Shown: in pieces, positions 5,487 through 10,875 of the stretch | How the letters are laid out: each line of letters starts with the position of its first letter | Numbering within the stretch: position 1 is the first letter of the stretch | From: Pseudomonadota bacterium | Lineage (GTDB): Bacteria > Pseudomonadota > Alphaproteobacteria > Rhodobacterales > Rhodobacteraceae | DNA length: 10,875 bases | Assembly: GCA_027592105.1 (NCBI GenBank) | Contig: JAQCLA010000064.1 | Location: 1-10,875 of the forward strand | Direction: 5' to 3' | Made by a program: the position numbers and the translations under genes | The notes under the pieces: model-generated | The model's input: only the letters and a program-made list of their open reading frames with translations | Told to the model about the DNA's origin: nothing | Database searches by the model: none

Positions 5487-7706
5487 ATGTCAATGAATAC
5501 ACATCCGGAAACGTTGCCGGAGGCCTCTGCTGAGACTGAAGAGGCGTTGGTTGTTGCGCAAGACGCCCCGGTCGAAGATCCGCCGACAGACGATCTACCG
5601 ATGGTTCAAGAAGATGGCGATGATGGCGCGACCGAATTGTCGCTGATCTTGTCGGTCAAGCATGTGATGTCACTGTCGGGCATGGCGTTTTCGGCTGGTG
5701 CGGTCCGTGACTTGCCCGAGTTGACAAGCGAAGTTTTCGATCCGCGCGCCGCTGTATCCGCATTCCGCCATGTGGGCTTTGATGCGAATTATGGTGAGAT
5801 GTCTGCAAGTGATTTGCGTGCTTCGCATTGTCCGGCGATCGGCTTTCTCCAATCGGGCGAGGCTGTTGTCATCCATCGGATCGATGAGAATGGACAAGTC
5901 ACGCTGCAGCGTTTCGCCGACGAGGACAGCGTTGCCGAGGAGACGCACGAAGTGGCGGCTCTCAAGCCCATGCTTCAGCCCTATTTCGTCTTGGCCCGTC
6001 AGGTCCATGTCGCCGCCAAAGCAAAAGGCAAGAATGATTGGTTCTGGGGCTCATTGCTGCAGGGCAAATGGCTCTATCTGCAGGTGCTGGTCGCAGCTGC
6101 AGTGACGAACTTTCTCGGCCTGTCGACCTCGCTTTTCATCATGGTCGTCTATGATCGTGTCGTGCCCAATCAGGCCATCGAGTCGCTAATCGCTTTGACG
6201 ATAGGTGTGTTGATCGCTTTGGGGTTCGACTTTGTTATCAAGACATTGCGTGCGCAATTCGTGGACAAGGCCGGAAAACGTGCGGATTCACGCATGTCGC
6301 GACTGATCTTCGATAAGTTGTTGAACATGAAACTCGACAGCCGCCGACAAAAGGCGGGTGCAATGGCCAGCATCGTGCGCGAGTTCGACACTTTGCGGGA
6401 ATTTTTCACCTCCGCTACCTTGATCGCGGTCGTTGACCTGCCCTTCATCTTTTTCTTCATCTGGGTGATTTCGCTGATCGCAGGCCCGCTGGCACTTGTG
6501 CCGCTTATAGCGGTGCCGCTGGTCATCGCATCGGGGTTGGTCATTCAGCCCTTCTTGGCGCGCATCGCCGAGAGTTCGATGCAGACCAACATGTCCAAGC
6601 AAAGCGTTCTGGTCGAAACCCTCAACGGTCTCGAGACGGTTCAGGCCACCGGATCGGGTCGATTGATGCGTCGCCGTTTCGAAGAGGCATCGGATGCGCA
6701 ATCCGATCTTGGCCTGCGCAACCGGATGCTGTCGCAATTCGCGATCAACGCCGCCGCATCGATCCAGCAATTGGCGCAGATCGCCACCATCTTCTACGGT
6801 GTCTTCCTCATCCAAGACGGCACCATCACGATGGGCGCGATGATCGCGGCCGTGATCCTCGGTGGGCGCACCTTGGCGCCGCTATCGCAGCTCGCATCGG
6901 CCATGTCGCGCGCGAATGGCGCCCGGCAGGCCTTCCGTTCCTTGACGGCTGTGATGAAGGATGAAGAGCAGGCCGACGTGGGCCGCCCACGGCTGAGCCG
7001 TCCACATCTGAGCGGTCATGTCGAACTCAAAAACGTGAGCTATGCTTTCCCCGGCGCCAACAGCCCGATCATCCGCAACTTGTCGCTCAAGATCCCCGCG
7101 GGTCAGAAAGTGGCGATCGTCGGCCGGATGGGATCGGGAAAATCGACCTTGTCGCGCCTGATTTCCGGATTGATCGAACCGAGCGAGGGGGCAGTGCTGA
7201 TCGATGGTGTCGATTTGCGCCAGATCGACAAATCCGATGTGCGCCGCAACGTCGGTGTCATGTTGCAAGATAGCTGGCTGTTTTCCGGTTCGGTCAAAGA
7301 GAACCTGCAAATGGGCTTTTACGAATATGACGATGCGCATGTGTTGAACATCGCCAAGATTTCGGGCGTCGATGATTTTGTCGCGGGTCATCCGCAAGGT
7401 TATGATATGGAACTGCGCGAGCGCGGCGAGGGTTTGTCGGGCGGACAGCGCCAATCGATCAACCTTGCACGTGCATTGTTGCATGATCCCAGCCTGTTGA
7501 TCTTGGACGAGCCGACAAGCTCGATGGATACCGCGACCGAAAAAGCGGTGATCGATCGGCTGAAAGCTTGGGCCAATGACAAAACAATGGTCATGGTGAC
7601 CCATCGCAACACCTTGCTGGAACTGGCGGACAGGGTGTTGGTCGTCGATCAGGGCATCATCGTGACTGATACGACGCCAGAAAAAATCAAAGCGCAGACG
7701 CGGTAA
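5487..7706 (+). CDS. Type I secretion ABC transporter (permease/ATPase) with degenerate C39-like domain
   Basis: A 739-residue inner-membrane exporter. Residues 1-50 are a very acidic, probably disordered extension. Residues about 51-170 form a C39-like domain: the expected catalytic Cys is absent and GEAVVIH shows Glu where C39 peptidases have the active His, so it should bind substrate rather than cleave it. The membrane domain spans about 190-480 with hydrophobic segments near 197-221, 233-251, 308-353 and 425-458. The ATPase follows: Walker A GRMGSGKST (546-554), Q-loop Gln594, signature LSGGQRQ (650-656), Walker B LLILDEPT (670-677) and switch His706. All key residues are present. It is the energy-coupling subunit of the T1SS, closest in layout to HlyB/LapB transporters. 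The ATG follows the outer-membrane gene by 40 bp, with a purine-rich AGAAAGAAGAG upstream. Confidence 0.96.
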   Translation: MSMNTHPETLPEASAETEEALVVAQDAPVEDPPTDDLPMVQEDGDDGATELSLILSVKHVMSLSGMAFSAGAVRDLPELTSEVFDPRAAVSAFRHVGFDANYGEMSASDLRASHCPAIGFLQSGEAVVIHRIDENGQVTLQRFADEDSVAEETHEVAALKPMLQPYFVLARQVHVAAKAKGKNDWFWGSLLQGKWLYLQVLVAAAVTNFLGLSTSLFIMVVYDRVVPNQAIESLIALTIGVLIALGFDFVIKTLRAQFVDKAGKRADSRMSRLIFDKLLNMKLDSRRQKAGAMASIVREFDTLREFFTSATLIAVVDLPFIFFFIWVISLIAGPLALVPLIAVPLVIASGLVIQPFLARIAESSMQTNMSKQSVLVETLNGLETVQATGSGRLMRRRFEEASDAQSDLGLRNRMLSQFAINAAASIQQLAQIATIFYGVFLIQDGTITMGAMIAAVILGGRTLAPLSQLASAMSRANGARQAFRSLTAVMKDEEQADVGRPRLSRPHLSGHVELKNVSYAFPGANSPIIRNLSLKIPAGQKVAIVGRMGSGKSTLSRLISGLIEPSEGAVLIDGVDLRQIDKSDVRRNVGVMLQDSWLFSGSVKENLQMGFYEYDDAHVLNIAKISGVDDFVAGHPQGYDMELRERGEGLSGGQRQSINLARALLHDPSLLILDEPTSSMDTATEKAVIDRLKAWANDKTMVMVTHRNTLLELADRVLVVDQGIIVTDTTPEKIKAQTR

Positions 7707-7716
7707 GGACGAGCAT

Positions 7717-9030
7717 ATGTCGGATATCGACTTCAAACGGTTGTCGCGCGAAATGGCAGGCCGCGAGGGCCTTGCCGGATCGACGATCATGGTCACCATC
7801 ATCGCGCTTCTCGGGCTGATCTTGTTCTGGGCTTCATGGGCTGAACTCGACAATGTCACGCGTGGCGAAGGCCGGATCGTGTCTTCCGTTCAAAACCAGA
7901 TTGTGCAGGCCGCTGAGGGTGGCGTGATCCTGCGCCGCTTCGTGTCCGAAAACACCGTCGTCGCTGAAGGTGAGGTCATGTTCGAGATCGACCCCGTCGA
8001 TGCCAGCAGCGAACTGAACCGCTTGGCGCAGCGTTTGGCGGCCCTGGACATCAAAGAGTTGCGCTTGCGGGCGGAAATCGAGGGGGCCAGCTTCACGATC
8101 CCGGCCGCGCTTGCCGCCTTGTCGCCAATGGTCGCCTTGTCCGAAGAAAGCCTCTTTGCGGCCCGCAGATCCGAACTTGCCGGGCAATTGGCTGTCCTCG
8201 ATCAACGTCTGCAACAACGTAATCAAGATCTTCGCGCCGCCGAGACATCGGTCGGCACGGCCGAGCGCACGGCCGGATTTCTGGAAGAAGAGATTGCCGT
8301 CGTCGAGCCCTTGGTGCGCGAGAATATCGCCCCCGCGACGCGCCTGCTGGAGCTTCAGCGCGAATTGGAGCGTGCGCGCGGCGATCGCGATCGCGCCTCC
8401 GTCGGCATCGAACAAGCCCGTTCGGGTATGGATGAACTTGAGACAGAAATCGCCAATGCGCAGGCAAACTATCGGCTTCGCGCCTTGGATGAGCTCAATG
8501 GCGTTGTCGCAGAACAAAGCGAATTGCGCGAAGCGCTGCCGCGCCTTGAAGAGCGGGTCAGCCGTACCGTGATCCGCGCACCGATGGACGGCATCGTGAG
8601 CCAGTTGAATTTCCGCACAGCCGGCGGTTTCGTGACCACGGGTGATGTTGTGGTGGAACTGGTTCCGACGGGCGAGGCGCTGATCATCGAGGCACGGATT
8701 CAACCCCAAGACATCTCGCGTATTCGCATCGAAGATGCCGTTCGTATCCGTCTTTCGGCCTATGATTCCGCCAAATACGGAACAGTCGATGGCCGCGTTT
8801 TGCGCATCAGCCCGGATGCCGTGGTCGATGAACGTTCGGGCACGGCGATGAGCTATTATCTCGTCGACGTCGCCATCGAGGGTGAATTGGTCCTCGAAGA
8901 AACGGGCGAGGCCGTCACCTTTATTCCCGGCATGACCGCCACGGTTGATGTTTTGTCCGGCAAGCGGACGGTCTTGGAGTATCTTTGGCAGCCTATGGCC
9001 AAGGTGCAAGAACTGGCCTTGCGCGACTAA
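7717..9030 (+). CDS. HlyD-family periplasmic adaptor of the type I secretion system
   Basis: A 437-residue membrane-fusion protein. A short cytoplasmic N-terminus precedes one transmembrane helix at about 22-41. A split lipoyl/barrel-sandwich domain follows (about 52-95 and 284-318, the second half containing the typical VIRAPMDGIVSQLN). Between the halves lies a long alpha-helical coiled-coil hairpin (about 97-283), rich in Glu, Arg, Leu and Ala, which would contact the TolC-like channel. The beta-barrel region and the characteristic C-terminal GKRTVLEYLWQP complete it. Length is standard for T1SS adaptors. The start is 10 bp after the ABC gene stop, with AAGGACGAG between them, so the two are co-translated. 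It bridges the ABC transporter and the outer-membrane factor. Confidence 0.95.
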   Translation: MSDIDFKRLSREMAGREGLAGSTIMVTIIALLGLILFWASWAELDNVTRGEGRIVSSVQNQIVQAAEGGVILRRFVSENTVVAEGEVMFEIDPVDASSELNRLAQRLAALDIKELRLRAEIEGASFTIPAALAALSPMVALSEESLFAARRSELAGQLAVLDQRLQQRNQDLRAAETSVGTAERTAGFLEEEIAVVEPLVRENIAPATRLLELQRELERARGDRDRASVGIEQARSGMDELETEIANAQANYRLRALDELNGVVAEQSELREALPRLEERVSRTVIRAPMDGIVSQLNFRTAGGFVTTGDVVVELVPTGEALIIEARIQPQDISRIRIEDAVRIRLSAYDSAKYGTVDGRVLRISPDAVVDERSGTAMSYYLVDVAIEGELVLEETGEAVTFIPGMTATVDVLSGKRTVLEYLWQPMAKVQELALRD

Positions 9031-9058
9031 TGCAACAAAACCCCCGGATCTTGGCGAG

Positions 9059-10057
9059 ATGATCAAACGCATGTGGATCAAACGCACAATGCTTTGGCTT
9101 GCGGTCATGGCCGTACTTTGGAGCGGCTATTGGGCGGCACTTGCTTATGGGGCGCAACAATCGGCTCATCAGGCGGTCAATGTGATACGGCAGCAAGGTA
9201 TCGCTGCCAGTTTCGCAAGCGCGGAAGTCAAAGGTTTTCCGAGCAGCGTCGCACTGACGCTGGCCGATCTGTCGATGGGTGACGGTAGGGCCATCCTATG
9301 GTCGACCCAAACAGCCCGGATCGAGGCCGAGGTGACGCGCCCAAATCAGATCTTTCTCGATCTGTCCCAGCCGCATCGTATTTCCGGCAGCCTCGGCGCA
9401 TGGGCCATCGAGACTGAAAATGCCGGGATGATGGCGTTGTTCGCGCCAAGCTTGGACCTCCCCATTGCAGATGTTCAAGTTGCCGCGCAAGCACTGCGCG
9501 TGGCTGGGCCCAATGTGCCGCAAATGCTGCTTGGCGCTTTGGCGGCGCGCATCACCGATAACGGCGCAGCCGATGGTGTATATGATGTCAGCATGGATCT
9601 GCAGGATTTGGATTTGTCCTTGGTTCTGACCACGCTGCCCGCGTCGTTTCGGATCGTTCCGCGCCTTGCGTTCGCGGGCGATTTCGTTTTCGACCGTCCT
9701 TGGGACCGGCAGGTATTCTTGCAAGGCTATCCGCTTTTTCGGGGTGTCGACATCCGCGGCCTAGAGTTGTCTTTCGGACCATCCGCACTCGCGGCTTCGG
9801 GCCAGTTGGTGGTTGCGGACAACGGACGTCTGTCCGGTATGCTGTCGATCACGATCGACCAATGGCGCCCACTTTTTGAACTGGCCCGCGAACTGGGTTT
9901 TGTTGAGCCGGGGATCGAAGAATTCATGATCGCGGCACTCGACGGGCTGGCCATGGCTGACAACGATCCCGACGACATCACCGTGCCGCTGATTTTGCGT
10001 GATGGGTTGGTGTCGTTTGGTGCCTTGACCCTTGGCATGATCCCTGCCGCACGCTGA
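9059..10057 (+). CDS. DUF2125 family protein
   Basis: A 332-residue protein with a basic N-terminus and one hydrophobic segment (residues about 10-31), either a signal peptide or an anchor, placing the rest in the periplasm. The remainder is rich in beta-strand patterns with phrases such as VKGFPSSVALTLADL and GSLGAWAIETENAG, which I associate with the alphaproteobacterial DUF2125 family; length agrees. Function unknown; the repeated-strand architecture is loosely AsmA-like. The ATG at 9059 gives a good signal segment. The upstream extension to 8945 lies inside the adaptor gene in another frame and is rejected; ATG 9071 is an alternative. It follows the adaptor by 28 bp, so read-through from the T1SS operon is possible. 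I regard it as core genome and the right border of the secretion locus. Confidence 0.8.
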   Translation: MIKRMWIKRTMLWLAVMAVLWSGYWAALAYGAQQSAHQAVNVIRQQGIAASFASAEVKGFPSSVALTLADLSMGDGRAILWSTQTARIEAEVTRPNQIFLDLSQPHRISGSLGAWAIETENAGMMALFAPSLDLPIADVQVAAQALRVAGPNVPQMLLGALAARITDNGAADGVYDVSMDLQDLDLSLVLTTLPASFRIVPRLAFAGDFVFDRPWDRQVFLQGYPLFRGVDIRGLELSFGPSALAASGQLVVADNGRLSGMLSITIDQWRPLFELARELGFVEPGIEEFMIAALDGLAMADNDPDDITVPLILRDGLVSFGALTLGMIPAAR

Positions 10058-10058
10058 G

Positions 10059-10080
10059 TGATCCGGCTTGACGCGGATCA
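10059..10080. other. Perfect 7-bp inverted repeat after the DUF2125 gene
   Basis: TGATCCG at 10059-10065 and CGGATCA at 10074-10080 are perfect complements around an 8-base loop, directly after the DUF2125 stop. No T-run follows, so it is at best a weak terminator. It overlaps the FnrL-like box on its right arm, so one of the two readings may be coincidental. Confidence 0.35.
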
Positions 10081-10109
10081 ATGCGTCATGCGCAGGCCCA
10101 CGGTAGCTT
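10068..10109 (+). promoter_or_regulatory. FnrL-like box and candidate class II promoter for the Host_attach-family gene
   Basis: TTGAC-GCGG-ATCAA at 10068-10081 matches the alphaproteobacterial FNR/FnrL pattern TTGAY-N4-ATCAA. Its centre is at 10074.5. FNR-family activators often sit 41.5 bp before the transcription start. That would put the start near 10116 and the -10 hexamer at 10104-10109, where the sequence reads TAGCTT (matching T, A and final T of TATAAT). TATAGG at 10116-10121 is an alternative -10 but is not at a favoured FNR distance. The inferred leader would be about 57 bases. This suggests oxygen-responsive expression of the gene at 10173. Confidence 0.6.
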
Positions 10110-10172
10110 GCCTGCTATAGGTGCGGGCGCATTGCGTTCTCGTGCGAAGGCGATGCGACAGGACATTTTCGA

Positions 10173-10643
10173 ATGAAGATCGGACACGACACTTGGGTCA
10201 TCGTCGCAGATGGCGCGAAGTATCTTGCCATGCGCAATATCGGCGACGCGGATTTCCTGCAGCTTGAGGTCGTGGCGCAAGAAACAAGCCAACAACCGGC
10301 GGCGCGTGAGCTTGCATCGGACCGTCCCGGGCGGCGCAATGATGCAAGCCGCGCCACGCCTGATGGTGTCGCGCCTTGGGGGAAAAGCGCGATGGCGCAA
10401 ACCGATTGGCACGCGCGCGCCGAGATGGCGTTTGCCGTGCGGCTCGCGCAACAATTGGGCGAATGCGCGGCGGCCAAGCGCTTTGACAAGCTGGTCGTGA
10501 TCGCCGCGCCGCAAATGCTCGGGCTGTTGCGCGCGGCATGGGATACGCGCGTTGCCGCATCGGTCATCGCCGAGATCGACAAGGATCTGACAGGCCTTCC
10601 TGTAGCGCGGATCGAAACGGTCATCACGGGGATCGCGGCATAA
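10173..10643 (+). CDS. Host_attach-family protein
   Basis: A 156-residue cytoplasmic protein with the layout of the Host_attach family (PF10116). The N-terminal strand contains TWVIVADGAKYLAMRN. A variable, charged middle section follows (ELASDRPGRRNDASRA). Then comes the helix-strand unit FAVRLAQQLGE...FDKLVVIAAPQMLGLLR. It closes with an EIDKDLTGLP segment. The fold is thought to be related to one domain of the release factor eRF1. The family name comes from plant-attachment work in Agrobacterium, but members are widespread in non-pathogens and the molecular role is uncertain. No export signal. AGGA at 10160-10163 supports the start. It sits behind an FnrL-like box and converges with the ATPase gene, leaving 10 bp between stops. 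No functional tie to the T1SS is evident. Confidence 0.88.
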   Translation: MKIGHDTWVIVADGAKYLAMRNIGDADFLQLEVVAQETSQQPAARELASDRPGRRNDASRATPDGVAPWGKSAMAQTDWHARAEMAFAVRLAQQLGECAAAKRFDKLVVIAAPQMLGLLRAAWDTRVAASVIAEIDKDLTGLPVARIETVITGIAA

Positions 10644-10653
10644 TCCGGTCGCG

Positions 10654-10875
10654 TTACCCGCGCCGTTTGGTCCAGCCGATCCAGATTTGCCCCAATCCCA
10701 GCGGCACAAGGCTGGCCACCGCCGCAAGGCCAAGCCCGGCCATGCCAAGCGCAACACCTCGGCCAGAAGTGGCACCCAAAGGGCCGCAGCGATCAAGAGC
10801 AGGCAAAGCACGATGGCACCCCAAACATAGGGGTTGGCGGTGACATCATTGCGCAGCACCCCGGCCTCGGGATTG
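10654..10875 (-). pseudogene. C-terminus of a probable cation-transporting P-type ATPase, with apparent frameshift
   Basis: Reading leftward from the window edge, 41 codons (10874-10752) encode NPYVWGAIVLCLLLIAAALW and then VPLLAEVL. This looks like the penultimate membrane helix of a P2-type cation ATPase C-terminal domain. The same frame then turns into Arg/Trp/Pro-rich sequence. Another frame, from GCG at 10752, continues the family pattern as ALGMAGLGLAAVASLVPL, then GLGQIWIGWTKRRG and TAA at 10656-10654. One missing base near 10752 would restore a single frame with a last helix and basic tail. Either the gene is broken or the read has a one-base error. Only the last 73 or so residues are inside the window, so transported ion and catalytic motifs cannot be seen. 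Family assignment is from the helix and tail pattern only. Confidence 0.62.

Noticed and set aside
9030..9062. Ten-codon open frame (ATG at 9030 overlapping the adaptor stop, TGA overlapping the DUF2125 ATG) as a coupling leader peptide
   Set aside because: Too short to distinguish from chance, with no ribosome site of its own beyond the adaptor coding end.
7834..9108. Minus-strand 424-codon open frame opposite the adaptor gene
   Set aside because: It is a shadow of the HlyD-family gene, which has full domain structure and operon context; the minus-strand product has none.
10086..10747. Long minus-strand open frame continuing from the ATPase tail through the Host_attach gene
   Set aside because: Its sequence after about 10752 is Arg/Pro/Cys-rich without domains. 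It is explained by a frameshift plus codon bias antisense to a recognisable plus-strand gene.

Overview
The window looks like chromosome of a Rhodobacterales-type alphaproteobacterium. The reasons are moderately GC-rich coding sequence, a DUF2125-type protein, a Host_attach-family protein, a P-type ATPase tail and a FnrL-like box (TTGAC-N4-ATCAA). This assignment is from recognition of families, not from a database search.

Layout. Positions 1-189 hold the end of an unidentified gene entering from the left. Positions 378-3008 form a tightly packed plus-strand unit: three tandem paralogous small proteins (63, 74 and 68 aa, DUF6447-like), a 93-aa protein with an N-terminal signal and two cysteines, and a 556-aa serralysin-like (M10B) zinc metalloprotease with five RTX nonapeptides. 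The protease also carries a lipobox-like N-terminus. An AT-rich 536-bp gap (3009-3544) follows, with a 16-bp near-palindrome. Positions 3545-9030 are a second plus-strand operon: a winged-helix-like regulator, a TolC-family outer-membrane factor with a lipobox, a LapB/HlyB-type ABC exporter with a degenerate C39-like domain, and an HlyD-family adaptor. Together these make a complete type I secretion system (T1SS).

The right flank looks like ordinary chromosome: a DUF2125 protein (9059-10057), a Host_attach-family gene (10173-10643) behind the FnrL-like box, and on the minus strand the frameshifted C-terminus of a probable cation-transporting P-type ATPase (10654-10875), tail to tail with the Host_attach gene.

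How it may work together. The likely reading is a self-contained secretion locus: the ABC-HlyD-TolC channel exports the RTX protease, and the regulator at the head of the transporter operon controls one or both units. The four small genes co-transcribed ahead of the protease are the least explained part. They could be accessory factors, an inhibitor, or additional cargo. The lipobox-like segments on both the protease and the outer-membrane component are unusual for a T1SS and raise the question of a surface-tethered protease.
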